Counted from the first letter of the stretch, positions 24,966 to 34,309 are shown. The stretch is DNA of 64,000 nt from Acidobacteriaceae bacterium (GCA_028283625.1 JAPWKG010000008.1:62001-126000); one strand, 5' to 3'. The notes: generated from the letters alone by a model not told the origin. Made by a program: numbers and translations.

Positions 24966-25799
24966 ATGTCGCATCCGCAGTCGTTCCAGCTAGGTTCTCT
25001 TCCGATCGGTTCTTCCCAGCTTTTTCTCATCGCAGGCCCGTGCGTGCTGGAGGGCGAGGCACATGCCCGGACGCTGGGAGCCTCGATTGCTCGCATCGCC
25101 TCCGATCTTGGCATCCCGTACGTCTTCAAAGCCAGCTTCGATAAAGCAAACCGTACTTCGATCCACTCGTTTCGTGGCCCTGGACTGGAAGAAGGCTGCA
25201 GGATACTGCGCGCGGTAGGCGAGGAGCTGGGCGTTCCAGTGTTGACCGACATCCACACTCCCGATCAGGCCGCGCAGGTTTCGGATGCGATCGGCGACGT
25301 CGACGTCATGCTGCAGATTCCTGCGTTTCTATGCCGTCAGACGGACCTTCTGGTGGCTGCGGCAAAGACCGGGCGCGCGATCAACGTCAAGAAGGGGCAG
25401 TTCGTCGCACCCTGGGACATGAAGCACGCGGTACAGAAGGTGCGGGACTCCGGCAACGATCGCGTTTCCTTGACCGAGCGTGGTGCAAGCTTCGGCTACA
25501 ACAATCTGGTGGTGGATATGCGCTCGTTGCCGACGATGCGCGGCCTGGCGCCGGTAATCTTTGACGGAACGCACTCCGTGCAAACTCCGAGCGGCAACAA
25601 CGGTGTCTCCGGCGGTCAGCCGGAGTTCATTCCGGTTCTGACGCGCGCAGCGGTGGCTGCGGGGGTGGACGGCGTGTTCCTGGAGGTGCATGAAAACCCC
25701 GCCGCGGCGAAGTCTGACGGCGCCAACGCGTTGCATTTGAACAACCTGAAGCCACTGCTGGAGACGTTGCTTGCCATCAAGGCCGCGGCCGCGGTGTAG
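24966..25799 (+). CDS. kdsA: 3-deoxy-8-phosphooctulonate (Kdo-8-P) synthase
   Basis: A 277-residue class I DAHP/Kdo8P synthase that joins phosphoenolpyruvate and arabinose 5-phosphate in Kdo synthesis for the inner core of lipopolysaccharide. Diagnostic motifs: [56 protein letters not shown] and [16 protein letters not shown]. The Cys in AGPC suggests the metal-dependent subclass. GGAG lies before the ATG. No other Kdo gene is adjacent. It supports a Gram-negative envelope. Confidence 0.97.
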   Translation: MSHPQSFQLGSLPIGSSQLFLIAGPCVLEGEAHARTLGASIARIASDLGIPYVFKASFDKANRTSIHSFRGPGLEEGCRILRAVGEELGVPVLTDIHTPDQAAQVSDAIGDVDVMLQIPAFLCRQTDLLVAAAKTGRAINVKKGQFVAPWDMKHAVQKVRDSGNDRVSLTERGASFGYNNLVVDMRSLPTMRGLAPVIFDGTHSVQTPSGNNGVSGGQPEFIPVLTRAAVAAGVDGVFLEVHENPAAAKSDGANALHLNNLKPLLETLLAIKAAAAV

Positions 25800-25817
25800 C
25801 TTTCTGCCGGGTAAATG

Positions 25818-25858
25818 CAAGAGCGGGAGGACAATATACGTCCTCCCGCTCTTGTTTT
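25818..25858. terminator. Bidirectional intrinsic terminator after kdsA
   Basis: Perfect 15-base arms (25818-25832 and 25840-25854) with a seven-base loop, then TTTT on the plus strand. It separates kdsA from the convergent membrane-anchored protein. Confidence 0.9.
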
Positions 25859-25867
25859 CGTTACGGT

Positions 25868-26377
25868 CTACTTTGTGCTGACGCCGATGGCGATCAGACC
25901 CGGCAGCTGGGTATCCCAGGTATCGTTTACGCCTTCAAAGATCAGGCGGAAGTCCGCTCCTGCCCCGGGAGCCAGCGGCGCACTGCTCAGAGGAACGGTA
26001 TCGATCTCCGGTTCGCGCATACGAATGATCTGGATCGGCGCAACCAGCCTCTGCGTCGTGTCGGCTGCATGGAAGGCTGCCTGCACAGTAATGCCGGTTA
26101 CCGTCTCCGAACCGTTATTGGTCACATGGCCTTCGAGGTACGTCATGTGTCCGCCGCTCATGTTGCTGGATTCGCTCATGGTTAGCTTGGAGAGATCCAG
26201 GTGCGAGGCATACGCTGCGGGCGGTTGTGGCTGGCTGGGGTCGAAGGCGGGCCCATGCCGGCGGCCGAGCAGAACCAGCACCGCAATCAGAATCAGCACC
26301 GCGACTGCAGCGATGGCTACCGCCGTGGCCGGAAACTTGCGCTCGTCTTTGGGAGTTTCAGCAAACATCGCGCTCAT
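25868..26377 (-). CDS. Membrane-anchored protein, possibly DUF2393-like
   Basis: A 169-residue protein with a short cytoplasmic head (MSAMFAETPKDERKF), one membrane helix (about 17-37) and a periplasmic beta-sandwich domain: 'YLEGHVTNNGSETVTGITVQAAF' and 'PLAPGAGADFRLIFEGVNDTWDTQLPGL'. The strand pattern and the 'NxG-x-x-V-x-x-x-x-V-x-A-F' motif resemble DUF2393 and FxLYD-type domains known in Acidobacteria; I assign this with caution. The function is unknown. It is divergent from tldD and convergent with kdsA. Confidence 0.7.
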   Translation of the reverse strand: MSAMFAETPKDERKFPATAVAIAAVAVLILIAVLVLLGRRHGPAFDPSQPQPPAAYASHLDLSKLTMSESSNMSGGHMTYLEGHVTNNGSETVTGITVQAAFHAADTTQRLVAPIQIIRMREPEIDTVPLSSAPLAPGAGADFRLIFEGVNDTWDTQLPGLIAIGVSTK

Positions 26378-26466
26378 GCGCTGATTTTAGTGGATGGGCG
26401 CAGTTGCTGCAGGGCCAGGGAAATCTGCATTCTCAAAGGGATTACGCAGGCGCTCTACAATAGAGC

Positions 26467-27933
26467 ATGGCCGCTGCTTCCAGCCCCGTCCCTTTCGACT
26501 CCCTTGATCACAAGCGCTACTTCTTTGAGAAGTTAGGTCTTACGGAGCGCCTTCTGGAGCGCTGTCTTAGCGAGGCGCTGAGCGCAGGCGGCGAGTTTGC
26601 CGATCTTTACTTTGAAGCCGTGAGCTCGACCTCGCTCGGTATGGACGAGGGCATCATCAAAACGGCTTCGCAGGGCATCAGTGTCGGTTGCGGCGTACGT
26701 GTGCTGAGTGGAGAGCGCACGGGCTTTGCCTATACCGATGATCTTTCGCCGGAGCGTTTGCTGAAGGCTGCACGCACAGCCGCATTGATTGCAAGCGGTC
26801 CTCAAACGCAGCGCGTGCAGGGATTTACCGAGACGCGTTCGCCGCAGCTGTACCCCGTTGCGGGCGCAAGTGCCGATGCGGAAATCGCGGAGAAGATCAA
26901 GCTGATTGAGCGCGCGAACCAGGCAGCGCGTGCTTTTGATCCTCGGATCGTGCAGGTTCGTGCGAGCATCAACGACGAGTTGCGCCGCATTCTCATTGCG
27001 GCAAGCGACGGTACCTTTGCTTCCGATACACAGCCGCTGGCACGCTTCAACGTCTTCGTCATCGCCAAGGATGAGCACAACACCGCGCGCGGCAGCTCGG
27101 GCGGCGGTGGTCGCGTCACGCTTGAGCACTTCGATCTTGCGGGGAAAACGCCGGAACACTTCGCGCAGGAGGCTGCCCGCACGGCGCTTCTGCAGCTTGA
27201 TGCTGTAGCCGCGCCTGCAGGGGAGATGGAGGTAGTGCTCGGGCCAGGCTGGCCGGGTGTGCTGTTGCACGAAGCCGTGGGGCATGGTCTGGAGGCAGAT
27301 TTCAATCGCAAAAAGACAAGCGCCTTTGCCGGACTCATCGGGCAGCAGGTCGCCTCCAGCAAGGTAACCGTAGTGGACAACGGAACCATGCCTGGCCGTC
27401 GCGGTTCTCTGAATGTGGACGATGAAGGCAATGCGACGCAGGAGACGGTGCTCATTGAAAACGGCATCCTGCGGGGGTATCTGACCGACAAGCTCAGCTC
27501 GCGGTTGATGGGCATGGCCAATACAGGCTCCGGCCGCCGCGAAAGCTACCAGGCGATTCCCATGCCGCGAATGACCAACACGTACATGCTGGCCGGGGAG
27601 GATGATCCCACGGACATTCTCAAGAGCGTCAAGCGCGGACTCTATGCGGTGAACTTCGGCGGTGGTCAGGTGGACATCACGAACGGCAAGTTTGTCTTTA
27701 CCGCCAGCGAGGCCTACCTGATTGAAGACGGCAAGGTGACCGCTCCTGTAAAGGGGGCCACGCTTGTGGGCAATGGGCCTGAGGCGTTGAAGTACGTTTC
27801 GATGGTGGGCAACGATCTGGCGCTGGATGAAGGCATCGGTACCTGCGGCAAAGCCGGGCAAAGCGTACCGGTAGGGGTAGGCATGCCCACGATCAAGCTC
27901 GACCGCATGACGGTAGGTGGAACAGGACGATGA
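26467..27933 (+). CDS. tldD: TldD metalloprotease subunit
   Basis: A 488-residue TldD protein. In E. coli TldD and TldE (PmbA) form a heterodimeric zinc protease that matures microcin B17 and degrades unfolded peptides; TldD carries the active site. The HExxxH zinc motif HEAVGH is at 268-273 (GVLLHEAVGHGLE), with further family signatures 'DNGTMPGRRGSLNVDDEG', 'YLTDKLSS' and 'GSGRRESYQAIPMPRMTNTYM'. Its stop overlaps the start of the pmbA gene (ATGA), so the pair is translationally coupled. Confidence 0.97.
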   Translation: MAAASSPVPFDSLDHKRYFFEKLGLTERLLERCLSEALSAGGEFADLYFEAVSSTSLGMDEGIIKTASQGISVGCGVRVLSGERTGFAYTDDLSPERLLKAARTAALIASGPQTQRVQGFTETRSPQLYPVAGASADAEIAEKIKLIERANQAARAFDPRIVQVRASINDELRRILIAASDGTFASDTQPLARFNVFVIAKDEHNTARGSSGGGGRVTLEHFDLAGKTPEHFAQEAARTALLQLDAVAAPAGEMEVVLGPGWPGVLLHEAVGHGLEADFNRKKTSAFAGLIGQQVASSKVTVVDNGTMPGRRGSLNVDDEGNATQETVLIENGILRGYLTDKLSSRLMGMANTGSGRRESYQAIPMPRMTNTYMLAGEDDPTDILKSVKRGLYAVNFGGGQVDITNGKFVFTASEAYLIEDGKVTAPVKGATLVGNGPEALKYVSMVGNDLALDEGIGTCGKAGQSVPVGVGMPTIKLDRMTVGGTGR

Positions 27934-29354
27934 GTGTGAAGTCGCAGGTATCGAATGATCTTGAGTTGCTTGCCGAAGAGGCCGTAGCGCTTGCGCTGCG
28001 TGGCGGCGCCACGGATGCGGAGGCCGTTGGCATGGAAGGCGATGAGTTTTCCGTGCGCGTGCGTCTCGGGCAGGTGGAGGAGTTGACGGAGTCCGGTTCG
28101 CGGGCGTTGGGCCTTCGCGTGTTTTTTGAAGCCGAAGGTGGCCAGCGCACGGCCAGCGTTTCCACGAGCGATCTGTCGCGCGATGGGCTGGAGAGTATCG
28201 TTCATGCGGCGGTTGAGCTGGCAAAGGTAACCGGTGTGGATTCGTTTGCGGGCCTGCCCGAGCGCGAAGCCTTCGGCATCTGCGAAACGGATCTAGCGCT
28301 GTACTTCGATGATGTGGATGCTGTGCCCCCGGCGGAGCGCATTGAGATGGCTCGCCGCTGCGAGGCCGCAGCGATGAGCTACGACACCCGCATCCAGAAC
28401 TCGGCCGGTGCAGGCTTCGATGCCAGCTCCTCGCGTCGCGTGATGGTGAACTCGCGAGGTTTTTCGGGTGGCTATCGCCGCTCGTACTGCAGCTTTGCGG
28501 TGACGCCGATTGCGCAGGATACGAACGGCTCCATGCAGCGTGACTCCTGGTACTCGAACGCGCGCACGCCACGGCTGCTGGAGTCACCTGAAGAGGTCGG
28601 CCGCATCGCTGCACAGCGCGCTTTGCGCCGTTTGGGAGCAAGACGAGTTCCAACCCAGCAGTGTCCGGTCGTGTTTTCTCCGGATGTCTCGCGCGGCTTG
28701 ATGGGCAATCTGTTGAATGCCGCAGACGGCGATGCGATCTATCGCAACGCTTCAATGTTTGCCGGTAAGCTGGGCGAGCAGGTTGCCGGCGAAAACATCA
28801 CCATGGTGGATGACGGTACTCTCGTCTTCGAGCGAACCGTGCCGGCTACCGGTGAGTTGCTGCGCGTCGGTGGCTTTGGCACGGCGCCGTTCGATGGGGA
28901 TGGCCTGCAGACGCGCCGCACGGTTGTGATCGAACGCGGTGTTCTGAAGGAGTTGATGCTGAATACGTACACCGCGCGCAAGCTTGGTATGCAGAGCACG
29001 GGCAAGGCATCCCGGGGTCTGGCTGGAGCACCCGGGATTGGCGGGGGTTGCTACTACCTGGAGCCCGGCACGATGAGCGCCGAATCGCTTCTGGCCGAGG
29101 TGAAGAACGGGCTGTACGTTACCAGCACCATGGGCTTTGGCACGAACCTTGTGACCGGGGATTACTCGCAGGGCTGCAGCGGCTTCTGGATCGAGAACGG
29201 TGAACTGGCCTACGCGGTGGAAGAGATCACGATTGCTGGCAACATGAAGGAGATGTTCCGCAACGTCAGTGCCATTGCGAATGATTTGCACTTCCGCGGC
29301 GCTGGAGCGGTTCCCACCGTTCGCATTGAAGGCATGACGGTCGCAGGTAGCTAG
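27930..29354 (+). CDS. pmbA: PmbA/TldE metalloprotease subunit
   Basis: A 474-residue partner of TldD. As in known TldE/PmbA, the HExxxH zinc motif is missing (region 'MGNLLNAADGDAIYRNASMFAGKLGEQV'), so this subunit is expected to be non-catalytic. Further family motifs: 'DGTLVFERT', 'DGDGLQTRRTVVIERGVLKELMLNTYTARKLG' region and 'TMGFGTNLVTGDYSQGCSGFWIENGEL'. It overlaps tldD by four bases and is followed at 17 bases by the M61 peptidase gene. Confidence 0.96.
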   Translation: MSVKSQVSNDLELLAEEAVALALRGGATDAEAVGMEGDEFSVRVRLGQVEELTESGSRALGLRVFFEAEGGQRTASVSTSDLSRDGLESIVHAAVELAKVTGVDSFAGLPEREAFGICETDLALYFDDVDAVPPAERIEMARRCEAAAMSYDTRIQNSAGAGFDASSSRRVMVNSRGFSGGYRRSYCSFAVTPIAQDTNGSMQRDSWYSNARTPRLLESPEEVGRIAAQRALRRLGARRVPTQQCPVVFSPDVSRGLMGNLLNAADGDAIYRNASMFAGKLGEQVAGENITMVDDGTLVFERTVPATGELLRVGGFGTAPFDGDGLQTRRTVVIERGVLKELMLNTYTARKLGMQSTGKASRGLAGAPGIGGGCYYLEPGTMSAESLLAEVKNGLYVTSTMGFGTNLVTGDYSQGCSGFWIENGELAYAVEEITIAGNMKEMFRNVSAIANDLHFRGAGAVPTVRIEGMTVAGS

Positions 29355-29371
29355 ACCGTACACTGTGGGGC

Positions 29372-31261
29372 ATGCGTCGCTCTCTGTATTTCGCTGCTGC
29401 CATTCTGTGTGGGGTTCCCAGCCTCTTTGCTCAAAGTGCTCCGATCGCGCTGTCGGTTGATCTGACCGATGCGCCGCGACGGATTCTCTATGCAACCGAG
29501 ACCCTGCCTGTAAAGCCGGGTGAGCTTACGCTGGTGTATCCGAAGTGGATTCCCGGTGAGCACAGCCCGAGCGGCCCGATCGATCAGAGTACTGGCCTGG
29601 TGATGACCACCGATACCGGTCTGCGCGTGAAGTGGGAGCGCGACGACGTGAACATGTTCGCCTACCACCTCACCGTTCCTGCAGGCGCCACATCGCTTAC
29701 GGTCAAGATGGAGTTTCTGGCAACCGCTGCGGCGCAGGGGTTTTCCGCTGGTGCGTCGACGAGCGCCAACCTGGCGTTGCTGAGCTGGAACTCTGTGCTG
29801 CTCTATCCTGCCGGGGCAAAGGCGGCCGATGTGCAGTTCGTGCCGACGCTGCGGATTCCTGCGGAGTGGAAGTTCGGCACAGCGCTGGAGATGAGCGCAA
29901 AGCCTGAGCCGAACGTTACCCTCTTCAAGACCGTTAGTCTGGAACAGCTGATCGACTCTCCTGTGCTTGCAGGTCGCTGGTTCCGCGAGATCCGTTTAGC
30001 GCCCGATACCACGCCGCAGCACATTCTGGATCTCGCAGGCGATGGTCCGGAAGATCTCGCACTCTCTGAGGAGCACATACAGGAGTTCACTCGCCTGGTG
30101 CATGAGACCGGGGCGCTTTACAAATCGCGTCACTACGGCGAGTATCACTTTCTCGTAACGCTTAGCGATCAGGTAGCCCACTTCGGTCTCGAGCATCACC
30201 AGTCTTCTGACGACCGTGTCGCGCATCAGACCTTCTCCGATGACAGCCAGTTCGTTGCCAACGGACTGTTGCTGCCGCATGAGTTTACGCACTCGTGGAA
30301 CGGCAAGTACCGCCGTCCCGCCGGCTTGGCGACGGGGGACTACGACTCGCCGATGAAAGGCGATCTTCTGTGGGTGTACGAAGGCTTGACCGAGTACCTG
30401 GGCGATGTCCTGACCTCGCGTTCCGGTATCTGGTCTCCTGAGGTTTATCGCGATCGTTTGGCAACGGTCTACGGCTACCTGAACGATGCACGACAGGGGC
30501 GTACCTGGCGTGACCTGCAGGACACGGCCACCGCCGCGCAGCTCCTGTACTCGGCTGGCGGTGCCTATGACGCCTGGCGTCGCAACGTGGATTACTACGA
30601 CGAAGGCGAGCTTCTCTGGTTGGAGGTCGATCTTACGATTCGTGAAAAGACCAACGGAGCCAGGTCCTTGAACGACTTCGCCGCAGCTTTTGAAGGGGTC
30701 GGCGGCAATACAGGACCGAAGGTTGTGCCCTACACCTTCGACGATGTGGTGAAAGGACTCAACGCCGTTTGCCCGAATGACTGGGCTGGCTTCCTGCGCG
30801 TGCGGCTTGACTCCAACGATCTGCATGTACCGGAGCAGAAGGGGCTGGATGCGTTGTCCGGCTACAAGCTGGTCTACACGGATCAACCAAATTACTGGTC
30901 GCAGTTGCTTGAGTCGAGCGGGTATCTTGATGCACGTTACTCGCTTGGCCTGATGGTGGGTTCCACGGGATCGATCGGGGATGTTCTCTTCGACAGCCTC
31001 GCCTTCAAGGCCGGGTTGGCTCCCGGTTTCCAGATCGTGGCGGTGAACGGCCGCGCCTTTAGCACCGGGCTGCTGCGCGCAGCGATTCAGGAGGCAAAGA
31101 CAACGCAGAAGCCGATCGAGCTGATCGTCGAGAACACGGGCTACTACAAGGTCGTGCGTCTGGAGTATCACGACGGAGAACGCTATCCTTCGCTGGAGCG
31201 TGTGGATGCGGTTCCTGATCGCCTCTCCGAGATTCTGAAGCCGATGACTCCGGCAAAGTAG
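29372..31261 (+). CDS. Secreted M61 family (glycyl) aminopeptidase with PDZ domain
   Basis: A 629-residue protein with a signal peptide (MRRSLYFAAAILCGVPSLFAQ). It has the M61 N-terminal beta domain, the catalytic domain with zinc motif HEFTH (303-307) followed by SWNGKYRRP and, 20-30 residues on, 'LLWVYEGLTEYLGDVL' (third zinc ligand Glu), and a C-terminal PDZ-like domain (GDVLFDSLAFKAGLAPGFQIVAVNGRAFS). Family members remove N-terminal Gly or Ala. It follows pmbA by 17 bases. GGGG lies close to the ATG. A terminator overlaps the convergent yihY stop. Confidence 0.94.
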   Translation: MRRSLYFAAAILCGVPSLFAQSAPIALSVDLTDAPRRILYATETLPVKPGELTLVYPKWIPGEHSPSGPIDQSTGLVMTTDTGLRVKWERDDVNMFAYHLTVPAGATSLTVKMEFLATAAAQGFSAGASTSANLALLSWNSVLLYPAGAKAADVQFVPTLRIPAEWKFGTALEMSAKPEPNVTLFKTVSLEQLIDSPVLAGRWFREIRLAPDTTPQHILDLAGDGPEDLALSEEHIQEFTRLVHETGALYKSRHYGEYHFLVTLSDQVAHFGLEHHQSSDDRVAHQTFSDDSQFVANGLLLPHEFTHSWNGKYRRPAGLATGDYDSPMKGDLLWVYEGLTEYLGDVLTSRSGIWSPEVYRDRLATVYGYLNDARQGRTWRDLQDTATAAQLLYSAGGAYDAWRRNVDYYDEGELLWLEVDLTIREKTNGARSLNDFAAAFEGVGGNTGPKVVPYTFDDVVKGLNAVCPNDWAGFLRVRLDSNDLHVPEQKGLDALSGYKLVYTDQPNYWSQLLESSGYLDARYSLGLMVGSTGSIGDVLFDSLAFKAGLAPGFQIVAVNGRAFSTGLLRAAIQEAKTTQKPIELIVENTGYYKVVRLEYHDGERYPSLERVDAVPDRLSEILKPMTPAK

Positions 31262-31281
31262 CGCGACCCTTTACCGCTCGC

Positions 31282-31319
31282 ATGCCCGCAATCGCACCCG
31301 GTTGCGGGCATCAGCTTTT
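31282..31319 (+). terminator. Intrinsic terminator after the M61 peptidase gene
   Basis: Perfect 10-base arms ATGCCCGCAA / TTGCGGGCAT with a 10-base loop, then CAGCTTTTT. It overlaps the stop codon of the convergent YihY gene. Confidence 0.75.
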
Positions 31320-32351
31320 TGCTGGCGAGGGTGGTGGTGGCGGCGGCACCGCAGCGGGCTTCAGCGCGGTGCCGGCTGGCGGCGTCGTCCCCTGCAGCAG
31401 CGCGCGTTCTGCCACGGCCGCCTGAATCTCGGAGTTCACCTCGGCGCCCAGCAGCAGGGTCAGCCCGGTGACGTAGAACCACGTCAGCAGGATGATGACC
31501 GCACCAAGCGATCCGTAGGTGAGGGAGTAGCTGTTGAAGAAATGTAGATACACGCGCAGCGCAAGCGATGTGAGAATCCAGGTAAGAATGCCGATGCTGG
31601 CCCCCGGGGTGAGCCAGTGCCAGCACTTATGGCGCAGGTCTGGGGCGAAGTAGTAGATCGTGCTGAAGAGCAGCATGAGCAGCGCAATGGCAGCGACCCA
31701 CGAGATCAGGTGCAGTAAAAAGGACAGCCCGCCCCACAGCAGCGGATGAGCGATATGCGCCCGTAGCATGCGGGCAGAGTAGTCGCCTGCCAGCAGAACG
31801 CCCAGCGTTGCGGTAATGATGACGCCGAGCAGCAGGGTTACCAGCATGGCTGAGCCGCGAGCTTTCCAGTAAGGGCGAGTCTCACGAACGCGGTACACCG
31901 TGTTCATGCCGTCCTGGATTGCGGAGAAGCCCACGGATGCGGTCCAGAGCGCGGCGACCAGTCCCAGCGTGACTTTGCCTCCGCTGGAGGCCGCGGTGGT
32001 CTGGTTGAAGGTTTCGATCACCATCTGGTACGCCGAGTGCGGAACGATGAGCGAAAGATAGTTCAGCAGCTTGGCATAGATCGCATCCGCATGGCGAGCC
32101 GCCAGCCCAAGGATTGAGCTGGCGCTGATCAGCATGGGGAAGAGTGCAAACAGGAAGTAATACCCAAGCTCGGCTGCGCGCGAGAGCAGGTTGTCGGTGA
32201 GCACCGCTTCCCCGGTACGCTTCAGCACGACCTTTACCTGCACGCCTTCAAAGGTCCACAGATTCCGGATCGGGGACTGGGATACATGGTCCCAGATACT
32301 CTGCGCCTCTACGTCGACAAGACGATGATCCCTGTGCGTGCGCAGCGGCAA
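31311..32351 (-). CDS. YihY/BrkB family inner membrane protein
   Basis: A membrane protein of about 346 residues with six hydrophobic segments and the YihY/BrkB (formerly RNase BN) signatures 'RAAELGYYFLFALFPMLI', 'LWTASVGFSAIQDGMNTVY' and 'GSLGAVIILLTWFYVTGLTLLLGAEVNSE'. The C-terminus is a Pro-rich tail (PPPPPPSPAKS). The function of the family is unresolved. The start is uncertain: no in-frame ATG exists between the end of the upstream gene (32500) and the conserved part, so I give the TTG at 32349-32351. It is convergent with the M61 gene. Confidence 0.85.
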   Translation of the reverse strand: MPLRTHRDHRLVDVEAQSIWDHVSQSPIRNLWTFEGVQVKVVLKRTGEAVLTDNLLSRAAELGYYFLFALFPMLISASSILGLAARHADAIYAKLLNYLSLIVPHSAYQMVIETFNQTTAASSGGKVTLGLVAALWTASVGFSAIQDGMNTVYRVRETRPYWKARGSAMLVTLLLGVIITATLGVLLAGDYSARMLRAHIAHPLLWGGLSFLLHLISWVAAIALLMLLFSTIYYFAPDLRHKCWHWLTPGASIGILTWILTSLALRVYLHFFNSYSLTYGSLGAVIILLTWFYVTGLTLLLGAEVNSEIQAAVAERALLQGTTPPAGTALKPAAVPPPPPPSPAKS

Positions 32352-32499
32352 CAGGCGGGAGTGAAGCGGCGAGTTCTGCGGTGAATCCTGCAAGGGGCCT
32401 CGAAAGAAGAAAAGATAGAAGCAGTGCTGTGTGTGGCCACAACCGTGAAACAGCGTCGTTTTGTGCTGCCCGGCATGTGGTCTGCCGGTTTCGTACGCG

Positions 32500-33174
32500 C
32501 TATCGGGCTGCTGATGTTGCGGTGGCGTCAGCGATGCCATTGATGCCGCCGGGCAGAAGGCCGGAGTCTGCTGGAGCCTGTTCTGCGGCCGTGGCCAGCG
32601 CCATAATCCGGAAGGTGAGTGGCGCATCAGCAGGAAGACTGGCCTCGGAGCCAAGCGAAGGGAGTGCATCGGGAAGATCGCGCGTCCCGGGCTTACCGCG
32701 ATACGTCTGAATGTCGGTGTACAGGCTGCTCGATCCCAGATGCGAGAGCTCCAGAGAAAACTCTCCGACGGAAATAACGCGGCCTGCAGGTGAGGTTGCA
32801 ACGACCGTGACGATCGCTGCGGTGCCGGCAGGCAGCGTTCCATGCGGTGTGCGGATCGCTGCGGTGGTACGTGCGGCGACCTGTTGCCCATTGTGCAGGC
32901 TGCCGGAGCTGATGGCGTTGACCAGCGCTACGGGAATCGCTGTACCTGCAGGCAAGGAAGCATTAACGCCCAGACCGCCGTGGCTGGTGTCGGGCAGGGG
33001 ACTCGCCTCGTTGCTGCCATCGGTCGTGGGGCTGGTTGTGCGTGCTCCCAGCGGGCTCGCCTGCGCGGAGTTATCGGTCGGAGCGGACTGTTGCGCATGG
33101 AGCGAAAGGCTCAGAGGCGTGCTCAGAAGCAGGGCGAAAAGCGCGATCGTGGTTCGTTGCGGAAGCGGTCTCAT
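32500..33174 (-). CDS. Secreted protein of unknown function, Ala/Ser/Thr-rich
   Basis: A 224-residue protein with a signal peptide (MRPLPQRTTIALFALLLSTPLSLSLHAQ). The 45 residues after it are a low-complexity Ser/Thr/Pro linker. The folded part contains 'LPAGTAIPVALVNAISSG', 'NGQQVAARTTAAIRT' and 'LPAGTAAIVTVV', i.e. two similar beta hairpins each opened by LPAGTA. This pattern recurs in Acidobacterial secreted proteins, but I know of no function. An in-frame ATG at 33210 is an alternative start; the signal peptide favours 33174. It is divergent from the polysaccharide deacetylase. Confidence 0.7.
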   Translation of the reverse strand: MRPLPQRTTIALFALLLSTPLSLSLHAQQSAPTDNSAQASPLGARTTSPTTDGSNEASPLPDTSHGGLGVNASLPAGTAIPVALVNAISSGSLHNGQQVAARTTAAIRTPHGTLPAGTAAIVTVVATSPAGRVISVGEFSLELSHLGSSSLYTDIQTYRGKPGTRDLPDALPSLGSEASLPADAPLTFRIMALATAAEQAPADSGLLPGGINGIADATATSAAR

Positions 33175-33312
33175 AAGCTCTCGACGTTGCAGCGGCCAGA
33201 CGGGTTTCATCGCCGCACGTGTATTCGGTTTGATGGTACTGAGGGAAAGAGCTGTTGCTTGCGGCCCCTGTCTTGAAGCAAGCCGTTGCCCGGGCGATAC
33301 TAAAAGGGAACG

Positions 33313-34062
33313 ATGTTGGTCTCTTCCTCGCTTGCGGGTCCGCTGATTGCGGGCGGAGTTACGCTGGCTGCCGCTGCAGCGGTGGTGACGAATGCAGCGC
33401 TTCTTCCTGGATCGCAGATCTTCGGCCAAACGCTGATCGTCGGCTCGGACCCGAAGCAGGTCGCTCTCACCTTTGACGATGGCCCGAATGACCGCGATAC
33501 GGAAGTGCTGCTCGATCTATTTGCCGAGCATCAGGTACGTGCCACCTTCTTTATGATCGGCCGTTTCGTACTGCAACGGAAGGACCTGGCGCGCCGTGTG
33601 CTGGCTGCCGGCCACGTCGTTGGCAACCACACCATGACGCACCCCTGGCTGGCCTGGCAGAGCGGAACGCGTATTCGCGAAGAGCTCTACGGTTGCCATG
33701 CTGCGTTGCAGGACACGCTCGGGGCCCCGGTTCGTTACTTCCGTCCTCCGCACGGCGCGCGGCGCCCTCTGGTGTTGCGTCTTGCGCGCGAGCTGGGCAT
33801 GCAGACCGTGCAGTGGAACGTAATGGGCAAGGACTGGCTTCCGATCGGCGTGGAGGGCGTCTTGCGCAACGTTCGCCGGGGGCTGTCGCACTGCGCGCGC
33901 CGCGGGGTGGCGGCGAATATTCTGCTGCATGACGGCGGAGACCGGGCGCTGGGCACGGATCGCTCTGCCACCGTCGGCGCCGTGCGTTCGTTGCTTGCGG
34001 AGCTTCCAGCGCAAGGGCATCAGTTCGTCGGTGTTGACCGCTGGGTGGCTGAGCTTGGATAG
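33313..34062 (+). CDS. Polysaccharide deacetylase (NodB homology, CE4)
   Basis: A 249-residue protein with an N-terminal hydrophobic anchor (about 5-30) and a NodB domain: LTFDDGPND (catalytic Asp and metal Asp), GNHTMTHP (metal His pair), YFRPPHGAR and ILLHDGG. All five CE4 motifs are present, so it should be an active deacetylase acting on cell-wall or exported polysaccharide (chitin, peptidoglycan or poly-GlcNAc type). AAGGGA precedes the ATG. Its stop lies inside the first copy of a 17-base tandem repeat. Confidence 0.92.
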   Translation: MLVSSSLAGPLIAGGVTLAAAAAVVTNAALLPGSQIFGQTLIVGSDPKQVALTFDDGPNDRDTEVLLDLFAEHQVRATFFMIGRFVLQRKDLARRVLAAGHVVGNHTMTHPWLAWQSGTRIREELYGCHAALQDTLGAPVRYFRPPHGARRPLVLRLARELGMQTVQWNVMGKDWLPIGVEGVLRNVRRGLSHCARRGVAANILLHDGGDRALGTDRSATVGAVRSLLAELPAQGHQFVGVDRWVAELG

Positions 34063-34120
34063 CTGAGCTGCTTGGATAGCTGAGCTGCTTGGATAGCTGA
34101 GCTGCTTGGATAGCTGAGTT
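34053..34120. repeat. 17-bp tandem repeat, four copies
   Basis: The unit GCTTGGATAGCTGAGCT occurs four times head to tail (34053, 34070, 34087, 34104); the last copy differs in one base. Copy 1 contains the deacetylase stop codon. Each copy holds AGCTGAGCT, nearly self-complementary. The array ends 11 bases from the encoded CCA end of the tRNA gene. Confidence 0.97.
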
Positions 34121-34131
34121 TTGAGAGGGGA

Positions 34132-34208
34132 TGGTGCGCCCGACACGATTCGAACGTGTGACCTACAGCTTCGGAGGCTGTTGCTCTATCCAGCTGAGCT
34201 ACGGGCGC
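34132..34208 (-). tRNA. tRNA-Arg, anticodon CCG
   Basis: On the minus strand a complete cloverleaf: acceptor GCGCCCG / CGGGCGC, D-arm AGCTCAGCTGGATAGAGC, anticodon stem ACAGC/GCTGT with loop CTCCGAA giving anticodon CCG (reads CGG, Arg), T-arm with GTTCGAATC, discriminator A and an encoded CCA. The plus-strand frame that runs through here is therefore not a protein. Confidence 0.97.
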
Positions 34209-34309
34209 ATAAACCAGGTACGGTACCGGCCAGGGTAGAAAAATCCACGAACACAGGCCAGGCTCGTTGTTTCTAGCGTAGCATGAGCCTCGGAAACACA
34301 GGAGAGGTT

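Noticed and set aside
26533-28755. 740-codon minus-strand frame across tldD and pmbA
   Set aside because: It crosses two well-supported coupled genes and has no recognisable domain.
34053-34120. CRISPR array
   Set aside because: The four 17-base units are directly adjacent without spacers, so this is a simple tandem repeat. No cas genes are present.
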